Shown here in pieces: positions 9,631-18,783 of a DNA stretch of 62,481 bases. A program made the position numbers and the translations under genes. The stretch is from contig JAKVCV010000003.1 of the NCBI GenBank assembly GCA_022448945.1, positions 64,346 through 126,826 on the forward strand, in the 5' to 3' direction. The DNA comes from Saprospiraceae bacterium. Lineage in GTDB: Bacteria; Bacteroidota; Bacteroidia; Chitinophagales; Saprospiraceae. Every line of letters begins with the position of its first letter. Position 1 is the stretch's first letter. The notes beneath the pieces are model-generated. The model searched no databases and had not been told where the DNA came from. It saw only the letters and a list, made by a program, of their open reading frames with translations.

Positions 9631-10722
9631 TTATTGTTGCCTTGATAAAGCAGTAAAAAACTTTTTGTAATTTTCCATAGACAATTTAAAAGTTCTTCCT
9701 GTTGCTGTACTATTATTATGTGGATTTCTAAGTGTAATCTCATCTGAATCTATAGCCAGTATATAATATACGTGTGAAGCATAAAGGCTGACGCCTCTTG
9801 TTGCCATATCTGATTTTTGAGCTTCAGTATATTCACTGGGAGTAGATGTAGTAATGGGTTTTTTATTGTCAAGTGCATCAGTTATTTTTTCTATGAGAAC
9901 TTCATCCGTTAAAGAGGAAATGCTAAATCGATCAGCTTCTTGTCCAGTTAGTACTTCTATCACCTCTTCTCCTGAACCACCCTCGATTCCAGCATAGTCA
10001 TTAGCTGGTTTAAACCATTTAGCCTTACCTCTAAGAATAGCATAAGCCTTCTCTAGCAACATAACCCATAATTCACCATCACCCAAACCTGCATAAATTG
10101 GCTTGCCACTACTATTCACTAAAAACTCAGGTGTAATAGTTACCATCTCATAACTTCTCCAGCTAAACAACTGGGTATTATTCTTATTTACATACAATTT
10201 AACTTTATAATTGCCATCACTATCCGGTCCTGAAATTAGATTCTTTATTGCTTGTGGGTTAGCTTTGGCAACTGCACCTACTGCAGCCATAAAATAACAA
10301 TCCCCTATGCTTCCCTGATCCACATCATTATGACTAACACTATTATCATCATCACTATCATCATATGGGTCCTTACCTGTCTTAAACAGCGTAACCATCC
10401 TTTCTGTGTCTTTTGTCAAATCCACTATTTTCCCTGTATGATTATGATTTTGCTGATCTGGATCAGTGTGGTCATGGTCCTCATGACCTTCAAGAATATG
10501 CCGCTCTAACAATCTTGGATTCGGTGACAGTTCTTCTGCTTTTAATTCAGCTAGTTCTTCCTGTATATCCTGAATGTTATCAACCAATTCAATTAAGCGC
10601 TCCAAGTCTTCATCATTCGCATCATCATCTGCTTCAAATAGATAACTGTAACGTTGCAATGTACTTTTAAGACTAGCAATCTCGGCTTCCAGTTCACGTA
10701 TTTCTTCTTGATTTAATGGCAT
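9631..10722 (-). CDS. Calpain-like (C2 family) cysteine protease, cytosolic
   Basis: 363 residues. A predicted coiled coil (about 1-70) is followed by a His/Asp-rich linker (about 78-96, GHEDHDHTDPDQQNHNH) that could bind metal, then a calpain-type catalytic domain (about 130-363). The expected residues are present: oxyanion Gln136 and nucleophile Cys142 in DQGSIGDCYFMAA, His317 in ASHVYYI and Asn333 in LRNPHN. There is no signal peptide, so it should act in the cytosol. Bacterial calpains are sporadic and mostly uncharacterised; they occur as effector modules in conflict systems and as regulatory proteases. No calcium-binding penta-EF or C2-like domain is visible. It is followed by a small unknown gene. 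Confidence 0.87.
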   Translation of the reverse strand: MPLNQEEIRELEAEIASLKSTLQRYSYLFEADDDANDEDLERLIELVDNIQDIQEELAELKAEELSPNPRLLERHILEGHEDHDHTDPDQQNHNHTGKIVDLTKDTERMVTLFKTGKDPYDDSDDDNSVSHNDVDQGSIGDCYFMAAVGAVAKANPQAIKNLISGPDSDGNYKVKLYVNKNNTQLFSWRSYEMVTITPEFLVNSSGKPIYAGLGDGELWVMLLEKAYAILRGKAKWFKPANDYAGIEGGSGEEVIEVLTGQEADRFSISSLTDEVLIEKITDALDNKKPITTSTPSEYTEAQKSDMATRGVSLYASHVYYILAIDSDEITLRNPHNNSTATGRTFKLSMENYKKFFTALSRQQ

Positions 10723-10871
10723 AATTAATCTATTTTATATTTTTTAAAATTCTAAATTCTTATAAAAAAATTTTCAAAAAACTTCCCTAGGTGATTCTTA
10801 ACAATGCACCAGCAAAATCCTTTATCAAGCAAAAATAGTGTTTTTTTGCCAAAATTCAAAAGAGAATTTAA

Positions 10872-10910
10872 AAACAAGCGCTATTTAATACATTAAATAG
10901 TTTCTTGTTT
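10872..10910 (-). terminator. Extended hairpin terminator after the DUF6498-like gene
   Basis: The arms AAACAAG (10872-10878) and CTTGTTT (10904-10910) enclose a 9-bp stem CTATTTAAT/ATTAAATAG (10881-10889 with 10892-10900) with a two-base centre. Read on the minus strand the hairpin ends in a T run (10873-10866) 15 bases after the stop at 10925. Such a short centre would open by a base pair or two in RNA. Confidence 0.6.
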
Positions 10911-10924
10911 GAAAAAATATAAAT

Positions 10925-11575
10925 CTAGCCTAAATATTTATTAATACTAAAATAATTTATTAAAAAATCAGCAAAAGATTTAAATAATAAAATACCTAAA
11001 GCCATCAAAAAGATATGTTGCTTATCGAATGAAGAGTTGCATAGTTGAAGTGCCCAAATGATAATAAAAGTGTTTTCAAACAAATAGACAAATGGCATAA
11101 TTGAAAATACAGTTAGGTCGGGTGGCTTGCCATTACTCAACTCCACTTTTCGTTTTTCTATTAATAATGAAAATGCGTTTAAGATGACAAATGTAATAAT
11201 AGAAACCCCCACAAATGGAATACATAAGCTACGCCAGATCAATTGAATAAAAAAATAGTCCGGCCCAAATTGTTCTTGATTTGCATTTAAGATTTCACGC
11301 ATTGGATCCGTAAAAGCTACAAAAATAAACAGGAAGTGAATAAAAAGCCAAAATAACCACCACAGGTCCATTATCGATAAATCAAATTTGGCCTTTTGCC
11401 CTCCTGTAAGAACATTTAAGAATTGCACTTTGAGTTTTGAGAATATAATAACAACTACCATCTCAAGCCAATATGTAAAAACGAGCGCATAAATATTCCA
11501 TTCTAAATATATTATACCTATGAAGGGAAAGATATTAATGCATATAGCAAATAAAAGAGATTTAAGTGTTTTCAT
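10925..11575 (-). CDS. DUF6498-like integral membrane protein
   Basis: 216 residues with about five or six hydrophobic helices (about 5-22, 27-50, 70-90, 115-135, 155-178, 185-210). The N-terminal pattern, a first helix followed by YWLEMVVVIIFS, is the feature I associate with the DUF6498 family of bacterial and archaeal membrane proteins of unknown function. It is probably an inner-membrane protein. It is separated from the calpain-like gene by a terminator hairpin and from uvrD by 142 bp, so it is probably its own transcript. No catalytic or transport motif was recognised. Confidence 0.65.
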   Translation of the reverse strand: MKTLKSLLFAICINIFPFIGIIYLEWNIYALVFTYWLEMVVVIIFSKLKVQFLNVLTGGQKAKFDLSIMDLWWLFWLFIHFLFIFVAFTDPMREILNANQEQFGPDYFFIQLIWRSLCIPFVGVSIITFVILNAFSLLIEKRKVELSNGKPPDLTVFSIMPFVYLFENTFIIIWALQLCNSSFDKQHIFLMALGILLFKSFADFLINYFSINKYLG

Positions 11576-11717
11576 TTTAATGTGCGCTTAGGTACATTAT
11601 GTTCCATTACAATACTAAAGGAATAGATTATAGCATGAGCTTTCAAAGACACTTAAAATGTTACGCTTAATTTTTACTTTTTTTAACTTAAAACCTATAT
11701 AGAAAAGAAATGTGCTT

Positions 11718-14018
11718 CTATTTCAAAACCTGAATTTTAGCGTATTTTAACATAATGCGTTTTTCTCCTACTTCCTCTTCGAATAAAATTGTAGCTACTT
11801 TATTATTGCCATCACCATCAATGGAAATAATCTTACCATTCCCAAAGCGCTGGTGTAGAATCTCGGCCCCTGTTATTGCATCAGAAATAGGGCTTGCCTT
11901 AAAATTTGCCATCATTTTTGCTTTGACATATGGCTTACTCATAGCACTTAACTTATTCATTGTATTTTTTCTGTTATAAGGTTGAGAAACCTTAGCTGTT
12001 TGAACCTTTGTCGATAAATCAAGATATTTGGGTGATATTTCATCTAAAAAACGGCTTGAACTATTATAAGTCATATTACCAAAACGATAACGACTCGAGG
12101 AATAGGAAAGGGTAAGCCATTGTTCTGCCCTTGTTATCGCAACATAAAACAGTCTCCGTTCTTCATCAATGGCTGCCTGTAGATTTTTGGATTTTAAGGC
12201 CATCATGGAAGGGAAAAGGTTTTCTTCCATGCCGACAATCATAATAGATTTAAACTCGAGACCTTTTGAAGAATGGACAGACATTAACTTAACACATTTT
12301 ACATCTTCCTGATCTTTGTCGATATCAGTTAACAAAACAACATTTTGCAGATAACTCAGAATGCTTCGATCTTCAATGTTTGTACTGAACTCATCAATTT
12401 CATCTTCTTCCACAAATGATTTTATACCATCCAGTAATTCCGTTACATTTTCAATCCTGTTTTGAGCTTCTATTGTTTTTGCCTTTTTGATATCCTGAAT
12501 AATACCTGTTATTTTCACAACATGTGTCGCAAGTTCATAGGCTGAAGAATCTTGAACGCGTTGTTGAAAAAGGTTAATCATCGCAACAAATTGTTTAATT
12601 GAATTTTCAGTACGCTTAGGCAAATCTGCATGTTGTACATTTTTAAGTATTGTCCATAGAGACAGGTTTTCCTTTTCAGCAATTGTAGTTAATTTTGAAA
12701 TGGATGTTGCTCCAATACCGCGGGTAGGATAATTAATAACCCGTTTTAAAGCTTCTTCATCTCTGGGATTGACAATAACCCGCAAATAACCTAAAACATC
12801 TTTTACCTCTTTCCTGTCATAAAAAGACGTTCCTCCATAGATCTTATAAGCAATACGTTGTGCTTTTAGGGCTTCTTCAAATACACGAGATTGAGCATTT
12901 GTTCTGTATAAAATTGCAAAATCGTCGTTACTGAGTTGATAACGATTTTTTTGTTCAACTATCAAATTAGTAATCTGTCTGGCTTCTTCTGTATCAGTAA
13001 TAGCATGGATCACTCCTATACGTTCACCCCCTTCCTTGGCAGTAAAAATAGTCTTGGGGATTTGCTTCCTATTTTTAGCAATAATATCATTTGCAGCCTT
13101 GATAATATAGCTGGTTGATCTGTAATTTTGTTCAAGCTTAAAAACTGATATGGTAGGAAAATCTTTTTCAAAATTAAGAATATTCTGAATAGTTGCGCCC
13201 CTAAAAGCGTAAATGCTTTGAGCATCATCACCAACCACACAAATATTGTTCGTACTTCCGCTATACTTTACCAATTTTTTAATAATTGAATATTGCAACT
13301 GATTGGTATCTTGAAATTCGTCTACAAGAATGTATTTAAAACGTTTCTGGTATTTCTCAAGGACATTTTCTGGATTTTTTTCAAAAAGGAGATTCATATT
13401 ATACAATAAATCATCAAAATCCATAGCTCCTGAACGTTTTAATTTACGTACATAAAGTTCATAGATCTTATAAAGATATGGCATCTTATGCTGTTTATCT
13501 TCCAAAATTCTGTCGGCATCTTCAAAGTAGGCCTTGGGTGAGATCAAATTGTTTTTGGCAAGAGAAATTCGACTGTAAATAGCAGAAGAATTATACACCT
13601 TGGAATCTAAACCATGATTTTTGACTATTTCAGAAATCGCACTTTTTGAATCCTGGCTATCATAAATTGAAAAATCAGAAGGAAAGCCTATTTGTGGGGC
13701 CTCTATTCTGAGTATACGAGCAAAAACAGAGTGGAAAGTACCTGCCCAAATTTTATTCCCATTCTCTCCAGCTACATGTTCAATACGTTCCTTCATTTCT
13801 TTTGCTGCCTTATTGGTGAATGTTAAGGTGAGAATTGACCATGGGGCAACTCCTGATTCAATCAAATGAGCCACACGATAAGTAAGTACACGTGTTTTAC
13901 CGGAACCAGGACCTGCAATAATCAATGCAGGACCATCTATATGGGTTACAGCCTGACGTTGTGTATCGTTTAGATTATCTAAATAACTCTTAGACTGTTT
14001 TGGTGTTTTTGTAGTCAT
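11718..14018 (-). CDS. uvrD: ATP-dependent DNA helicase, UvrD/PcrA/Rep family
   Basis: 766 residues from ATG 14018 (a TTG codon lies just before it). All superfamily 1A helicase motifs are present: Q motif (LNDTQRQAV), Walker A (AGPGSGKTR), motif Ia (LTFTNKAAKEM), Walker B (VDEFQDTN), motif III (GDDAQSIYAFRGA), motif IV (LEQNYRS), motif V (VKLMSVHSSKGLEF) and motif VI (VAITRAEQWL). It unwinds DNA 3' to 5' in nucleotide-excision and mismatch repair and removes blocked forks. The C-terminal 60 residues (GAEILHQRFGNGKI onward) form the Tudor-like domain of PcrA/UvrD that binds RNA polymerase. The length is normal for the family. The symbol could equally be pcrA. Confidence 0.95.
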   Translation of the reverse strand: MTTKTPKQSKSYLDNLNDTQRQAVTHIDGPALIIAGPGSGKTRVLTYRVAHLIESGVAPWSILTLTFTNKAAKEMKERIEHVAGENGNKIWAGTFHSVFARILRIEAPQIGFPSDFSIYDSQDSKSAISEIVKNHGLDSKVYNSSAIYSRISLAKNNLISPKAYFEDADRILEDKQHKMPYLYKIYELYVRKLKRSGAMDFDDLLYNMNLLFEKNPENVLEKYQKRFKYILVDEFQDTNQLQYSIIKKLVKYSGSTNNICVVGDDAQSIYAFRGATIQNILNFEKDFPTISVFKLEQNYRSTSYIIKAANDIIAKNRKQIPKTIFTAKEGGERIGVIHAITDTEEARQITNLIVEQKNRYQLSNDDFAILYRTNAQSRVFEEALKAQRIAYKIYGGTSFYDRKEVKDVLGYLRVIVNPRDEEALKRVINYPTRGIGATSISKLTTIAEKENLSLWTILKNVQHADLPKRTENSIKQFVAMINLFQQRVQDSSAYELATHVVKITGIIQDIKKAKTIEAQNRIENVTELLDGIKSFVEEDEIDEFSTNIEDRSILSYLQNVVLLTDIDKDQEDVKCVKLMSVHSSKGLEFKSIMIVGMEENLFPSMMALKSKNLQAAIDEERRLFYVAITRAEQWLTLSYSSSRYRFGNMTYNSSSRFLDEISPKYLDLSTKVQTAKVSQPYNRKNTMNKLSAMSKPYVKAKMMANFKASPISDAITGAEILHQRFGNGKIISIDGDGNNKVATILFEEEVGEKRIMLKYAKIQVLK

Positions 14019-14021
14019 CAA

Positions 14022-14426
14022 AAGAAACGCTTTATGTAAAAAAATAATACCTAAATAAAAAAGTATATAGCAGATAATAGAAGCAGTAGATTACCTTAAA
14101 TTATAGTTAAAGCAAAGTAACAATTATCAATTTAAACCAGACAGGAAAAATGTAAAGCTGAACTATATACTTGATGCACTGACAAAAATACAGATAATCT
14201 ACCTGTATTAAAAAGAAAGAAGACAAACAATATTATTTTTTTTATTCCCAAGTTCTATGATGGCAATTGCAACCAAATTCCAAGACCAGTAAATACTTTA
14301 TTAAAACTAATCTTATGAATTAAGTTCTCTTTTCAATAGTTAAATCAACCTTAGTTATGTAACTATTATTTTTTTTTGCATTTTGCAATAAGAAATCATA
14401 TGACAAATCTCTTAAAAATAATATCT
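14022..14426. other. Divergent intergenic region between uvrD and the lipocalin-like gene
   Basis: About 400 bases of AT-rich DNA that must contain the uvrD promoter (minus) and that of the 14427 gene (plus). A 7-bp inverted repeat AATACAG/CTGTATT lies at 14187-14209. I see no RNA gene and no clear TAnnTTTG element. Confidence 0.4.
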
Positions 14427-14780
14427 ATGCGTTTTTTAACTGTTTTAACATTGGTCACTTTCCTGTTCTCAAGTTGTTTTGAATCAAATTACAAAATCGA
14501 AGAGCTCTATGGGACATGGGACAGTGAAAAGCTGGGCTTTACCTTTAACAAAGACGGGTCTTGCGAAGTGCTAATGAATGGAAATAAATGGCCGGGCGAA
14601 ACTAAGTTTAGAGCAGTATCAATAGGAAACACACTTGAATTCACTGCAGGCGGGAAAGTGTTTTTATCAAATGTCACAATCAAAAACCTTGAAAAAGATA
14701 CACTGACCATCGAAATGAGAGATATGTTTAACCCGAGCAACCAAACTACTAATGTTCATGTACTTACGAGGATAAAATAA
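14427..14780 (+). CDS. Lipocalin-like domain lipoprotein
   Basis: 117 residues from ATG 14427. I chose this start over an in-frame ATG 51 bases upstream because it places a standard lipoprotein leader (MRFLTVLTLVTFLFSSC) at the N-terminus, with lipidated Cys17. The mature part (KIEELYGTWDSEKLGFTF..., GTLEF-like and DTLTIEM strands) follows the pattern of small Bacteroidota lipocalin-like domains such as DUF4488/DUF5640 types: an N-terminal G-x-W followed by eight short strands. The function is unknown; binding of a small hydrophobic ligand is the family expectation. It precedes mutY by 126 bp. Confidence 0.7.
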   Translation: MRFLTVLTLVTFLFSSCFESNYKIEELYGTWDSEKLGFTFNKDGSCEVLMNGNKWPGETKFRAVSIGNTLEFTAGGKVFLSNVTIKNLEKDTLTIEMRDMFNPSNQTTNVHVLTRIK

Positions 14781-14906
14781 CAAATTTAGATGTAATTATT
14801 TTTGATTTTTTTTATCCTTTTTAGTGTAAATTGGGGGATCTTTATTTTACACAGATATAAAAAATTTTCAAATCAGATACTGCATTTAAACCCTTCTGCT
14901 ATAGAC

Positions 14907-15983
14907 ATGAATCAAAAGTTATTTTTCACCAAAAAACTACTTGAGTGGTATGCGCAAAATGATCGCCCTATGCCATGGAAGGGCATAAAAAACCCATATT
15001 TTATCTGGCTTTCTGAAGTTATACTTCAACAAACCAGAGTAGAACAAGGCTTACCTTATTACCTTAAATTTATTAAAAAATATCCTACGATAAATTCCTT
15101 AGCAAAGGCTCCTGAAGACGAAATTTTAAAACTCTGGGAAGGCTTGGGTTATTATTCCAGGGCGCGGAATCTACATGCCGCTGCCAAAGAAATCGTAGTC
15201 AATTATAATGGTATTTTTCCCACAACATATGAGGAAATTCTCAAATTAAAGGGGGTAGGCGAATACACGGCATCAGCTATTGCATCATTCGCATATGATC
15301 TCCCGCGCGCCGTAATAGATGGTAATGTTTATCGGGTGCTTACACGTTTTTTTGGTATTCATACTCCAGTAGACACAAGCAAAGGAAAAAAGAAAATTCG
15401 CCTTTTAGCAGACTGTTTACTAGAAACTCAAAAACCAGCATTGTATAATCAGGCAATCATGGACTTTGGAGCTATCCAATGTACTCCAAAGACTCCCGAA
15501 TGCAGTGTATGTACTCTAAAAAACGCTTGCACTGGATATGGACTCAAAAAAGTAAACACTTACCCTGTCAAATCAAAAAAAATAAAAAAAAGAAAAAGAC
15601 ACTTTTACTATTTGGTTCTTAAACAAGGCAGTAAACTACTTTTACGCAAAAGAATAGATAAAGACATCTGGGCAGGTCTACATGATTTCCCTCTCGTTGA
15701 ACATAATAACCTTATAGATAAAGCCAAGATCAAAGAAGTCTTACAAGGTTCACCGGAATGGAAATACTGGCTAAAAGATCAAACGGCAACCATAATTTCT
15801 GTCTCTGAAGTTTTTCAACAAACACTTACACATCAAAAAATAAAAGCAGTTTTTATAGAAATAGAATACACAAAAGAATTTCGGTTAGAAAAGGAAAATC
15901 ATACCATTATAAATTTTAATGAAATAGAACAATATGCTTTCCCTCAAATAATCAATCAATTTTTAAAATCAAAGAAAATATGA
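14907..15983 (+). CDS. mutY: A/G-specific adenine DNA glycosylase MutY
   Basis: 358 residues from ATG 14907. The frame is open 105 bases further upstream, but that extension is hydrophobic and unlike the family, whereas MNQKLFFTKKLLEWY matches the normal N-terminus. It removes adenine mispaired with 8-oxoguanine. Catalytic Glu37 (SEVILQQTR), Asp138 (AVIDGN), helix-hairpin-helix (LKGVGEYTA, about 114-122) and the 4Fe-4S cluster ligands Cys192, Cys199, Cys202 and Cys208 (Cx6Cx2Cx5C) are all present. The C-terminal 120 residues form the Nudix-like domain that recognises 8-oxoG. The order mutY-ssb-gldE-gldD is one I know from other Bacteroidota. Confidence 0.96.
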   Translation: MNQKLFFTKKLLEWYAQNDRPMPWKGIKNPYFIWLSEVILQQTRVEQGLPYYLKFIKKYPTINSLAKAPEDEILKLWEGLGYYSRARNLHAAAKEIVVNYNGIFPTTYEEILKLKGVGEYTASAIASFAYDLPRAVIDGNVYRVLTRFFGIHTPVDTSKGKKKIRLLADCLLETQKPALYNQAIMDFGAIQCTPKTPECSVCTLKNACTGYGLKKVNTYPVKSKKIKKRKRHFYYLVLKQGSKLLLRKRIDKDIWAGLHDFPLVEHNNLIDKAKIKEVLQGSPEWKYWLKDQTATIISVSEVFQQTLTHQKIKAVFIEIEYTKEFRLEKENHTIINFNEIEQYAFPQIINQFLKSKKI

Positions 15984-16229
15984 CTTGTTGTTAATTCGAG
16001 TTTTTTCAAAAATCTAGCTTTAGCTATTTATCAAATAGAGTAGAAATTAATTTTTATCCCAGACAAAACCGAAAAAAAATATTAAAAAAAAAGAAACAAA
16101 CTAAAATAGACTAACGTTGAAGGCAGTCAGGGTTGCAATTAAGACAGCAATAATTTAGCTTAACAATTCGCAATTCATTATTTTTTTTTGTATATTTAAA
16201 CAAGTTCTTTAATTTTTAACATTTATTAC

Positions 16230-16631
16230 ATGGTAAACAAAGTAACCCTAATCGGAAGATTGGGAAAAGACCCTGAAGTTCGCACTTTAGAGAATGGTAC
16301 AACCATTGCAAAATTTTCCTTAGCAACTAATGAATCCTACAAAGATAAAGTTGGGGAGTGGCAAACAATTACAGAGTGGCATAATATAATTATGTGGCGG
16401 GAAGTGGCAGATCGTGCTGAAAAACAACTTAAAAAAGGCTATTTGGTCTATGTGGATGGCAAGTTGACCAATCGCTCCTGGCAAGACGAAAATGGAAACA
16501 CAAAATACATAACTGAAGTACGTGTTAATTCTTTCAGACTTTTGAAAGAAGAAACAAACATGAATAAACCTCCTGTTGAAGAGACAACAACTCATGAAGT
16601 TGTTGACGCGCCGGATGTTTTACCATTTTAA
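16230..16631 (+). CDS. ssb: Single-stranded DNA-binding protein
   Basis: 133 residues with the OB fold of bacterial SSB: MVNKVTLIGRLGKDPEVR at the start, FSLATNESY and TEWHNIIMW in the first half, and YVDGKLTNRSWQDENG in the second. The short acidic tail ends DVLPF, the partner-binding peptide that in Escherichia coli is DDDIPF. It coats single-stranded DNA and recruits repair and replication proteins. It lies 246 bp after mutY, with its own upstream region, and is followed by a terminator-like hairpin before gldE. Confidence 0.97.
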   Translation: MVNKVTLIGRLGKDPEVRTLENGTTIAKFSLATNESYKDKVGEWQTITEWHNIIMWREVADRAEKQLKKGYLVYVDGKLTNRSWQDENGNTKYITEVRVNSFRLLKEETNMNKPPVEETTTHEVVDAPDVLPF

Positions 16632-16647
16632 TTAGATTTATCCTGCA

Positions 16648-16682
16648 AAAGCCATAGCCTTACTCAGGCTTTGGTTTTTGTT
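16648..16682 (+). terminator. Probable Rho-independent terminator after ssb
   Basis: A 6-bp stem AAAGCC/GGCTTT (16648-16653 with 16667-16672) is followed by a T-rich run GGTTTTTGTTTTTT. The stem is short, so read-through into gldE is likely. Confidence 0.6.
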
Positions 16683-16702
16683 TTTTATAAATAAAATAAA
16701 AT

Positions 16703-18106
16703 TTGGAAACAGACCCGAGTCATATATATGATTTTTTCCAATTAGCACCTTTATTGCTAATTGATTTCAACACAGGAATTTTAAGCAATGCATTAGTTAT
16801 TATTGCATTACTATGTTGTTCTGGCCTACTTTCTGGATCTGAAGTAGCATATTTCTCTTTGGGAAATAAAGAAAAATCTCAACTTAAAGAAGATAGTCAA
16901 TCCGATGTAGCAGAACGCATATTATTACTCCTGTCAACCCCTAGATATTTACTATCTACCATACTTATTTCAAACAACATTGTTAACATTGCACTTATCT
17001 TGGTTTCAGGCTCTTTGATTAATCAATTATTGCCTGAACACTGGGGTTTTATATCTCAGCAATGGGATTTTATTATAGATGGTCTAATAACTGTCGGCTT
17101 AGTAACTTTTATATTGGTGCTTTTTGGGGAAGTTGCCCCAAAAGTATATGCAAACCAAAACAGTTTACAAATAGCCAAAGTAATGAGTAGACCTTTTATC
17201 TTTTTGCAAAAACTATTTTATCCGCTTAGCTGGCTTTTGGTAAACAGTACCCAATTCGTAGAAAATCGACTGGCAAGAATAAACCAAAGCACAGTAAGCC
17301 AAGAAGATATTGCCAGTGCTATTGAACTAACAGTAAAGGGAAACAAATATGAAAAACAGGATGTTGATATGCTTAAAAGTATCTTACGTTTTGGAAACAC
17401 ATCCGCTGCTGAAATAATGAAGCCTAGAATGAAAGTAATAGCACTTGATTTAAATGCTACCTTTGGTGACCTAGTCCATGTTTTCAGAGAAGAATCCTAT
17501 TCAAGAATTCCTATTTACGGTGAAGACCTTGACGACATTAAAGGTATAATACATGCCAAAGATCTATTGGGCCACATTGGAAGTAAAGAAGATTTTAATT
17601 GGCATGATTTAATAAGACCTGCACTAATTACAACTGAAAAAAGAAAAATTGATGATCTGTTCCAAGATTTTCAGGAAAAACGCACACATATGGCTATTGT
17701 TGTGGATGAGTATGGGGGTACAGAGGGAATTGTAACCCTAGAAGATATTCTTGAAGAAATTGTAGGAGAAATTCAAGATGAATTTGATATTCCTGAAGAG
17801 GATAATTTTGACAAAATTGACGATTTTACATTTGATTTTGATGGAGAAACTCCACTTATTGAGGTATGTAAAGTTTTAAATATTCAACCTGATTTTTTTG
17901 ATGATGTTCGCAAAGGAGCAGAAACAATTGCCGGCTTAGTCCTTGTTATCAATGGTACAATTCCCAATATTAACACTTCTGTTGTATGTAAACAATATCA
18001 ACTGATAACTATTAAAGCATCAGAAAGAAAAATTGAAAAAATCAGAGTAGTATTGCAAAAAAAAAATAATATAAACCTACCTTCATCCGTTTCAGACAAT
18101 AAATAA
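16703..18106 (+). CDS. gldE: Gliding motility-associated membrane protein GldE (CorC/CNNM-like)
   Basis: 467 residues beginning at TTG 16703. The start is supported by the family-like N-terminus METDPS. A DUF21/CNNM transmembrane domain (helices about 27-47, 85-107, 124-145) contains SGSEVAYFSL. It is followed by paired CBS domains (about 235-355; MAIVVDEYGGTEGIVTLEDILEEIVGEI) and a C-terminal CorC/HlyC domain (about 375-455). GldE is a paralogue of magnesium/cobalt efflux proteins; it works with GldD in gliding and in type IX secretion, where loss of GldD blocks movement in Flavobacterium johnsoniae. It is followed 47 bp later by gldD. Confidence 0.93.
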   Translation: METDPSHIYDFFQLAPLLLIDFNTGILSNALVIIALLCCSGLLSGSEVAYFSLGNKEKSQLKEDSQSDVAERILLLLSTPRYLLSTILISNNIVNIALILVSGSLINQLLPEHWGFISQQWDFIIDGLITVGLVTFILVLFGEVAPKVYANQNSLQIAKVMSRPFIFLQKLFYPLSWLLVNSTQFVENRLARINQSTVSQEDIASAIELTVKGNKYEKQDVDMLKSILRFGNTSAAEIMKPRMKVIALDLNATFGDLVHVFREESYSRIPIYGEDLDDIKGIIHAKDLLGHIGSKEDFNWHDLIRPALITTEKRKIDDLFQDFQEKRTHMAIVVDEYGGTEGIVTLEDILEEIVGEIQDEFDIPEEDNFDKIDDFTFDFDGETPLIEVCKVLNIQPDFFDDVRKGAETIAGLVLVINGTIPNINTSVVCKQYQLITIKASERKIEKIRVVLQKKNNINLPSSVSDNK

Positions 18107-18153
18107 TTTATATCAATATTTATTTTCTATTAGCAACTCCAAATAGACTAACT

Positions 18154-18753
18154 ATGCGTGGTTTAATCGTTTTTTTTGGGTTTTTTCTACTTTTTTCATG
18201 TACAGAAGAAAAAATCCCTATTCCAAAACCAAGGATTTATCCAAAGGTGAATTATCCCGAACGTAATTATATAGCTTTTAATAAGGAATATTGCTCATTT
18301 GAGTTTGAACACCCCGACTATATGGAATTTGAACAAGATACTTTATTAATCAATAAAGCAACTAAACACCCATGCTGGTTCACACTAACAATTCCATCCC
18401 TGAATGGTTCTGTCCACTTTACCTATTCTGATATCAGTGGTGATTCTTCTACATATAAACTATATGATGTAATTAATGACTCCTATACGCTTTCAGAAAA
18501 ACATAACTTAAAAGCAACTGGAAGAAATACAGAACCGTTTTTGTCAGAAGAAAAAAACTTATATGGAATTACTTATTCTGTTGATGGAGACGTTGCATCT
18601 CCATATCATTTTATATTAACTGACAGTATACAGCACGCTGTTTGGGCGTCATTATATTTCAACACAAAACCCAATGCAGACTCTATGGAGCCAATTATAG
18701 GTTTTGTTAAACAAGATCTTAATAAAATAATAACTTCTTTTAAATGGATCTGA
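18154..18753 (+). CDS. gldD: Gliding motility lipoprotein GldD
   Basis: 199 residues. The leader MRGLIVFFGFFLLFSC gives lipidated Cys16. It is followed by a Pro-rich stretch (IPIPKPRIYPKVNYPERNY) and the GldD core, with HPCWFTLTIPSLNGSVHFTYS and DGDVASPYHFILTDS. It is a lipoprotein needed for gliding and T9SS function in Bacteroidota that possess the machinery. It lies directly downstream of gldE and 30 bp upstream of rlmB on the same strand. Presence of gldD and gldE agrees with the several T9SS cargo proteins elsewhere in the window. Confidence 0.94.
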   Translation: MRGLIVFFGFFLLFSCTEEKIPIPKPRIYPKVNYPERNYIAFNKEYCSFEFEHPDYMEFEQDTLLINKATKHPCWFTLTIPSLNGSVHFTYSDISGDSSTYKLYDVINDSYTLSEKHNLKATGRNTEPFLSEEKNLYGITYSVDGDVASPYHFILTDSIQHAVWASLYFNTKPNADSMEPIIGFVKQDLNKIITSFKWI

Positions 18754-18783
18754 TTATTAGACGTCTTGAAATAAAAAACCTAA

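Noticed and set aside
11694-11724. Short inverted repeat ATAGAA/TTCTAT near the 3' end of uvrD
   Set aside because: Only six pairs and no T run on the minus strand, so not a convincing terminator.
14802-14906. N-terminal extension of MutY by 35 residues
   Set aside because: The extension is hydrophobic and unlike MutY; ATG 14907 gives the normal N-terminus.
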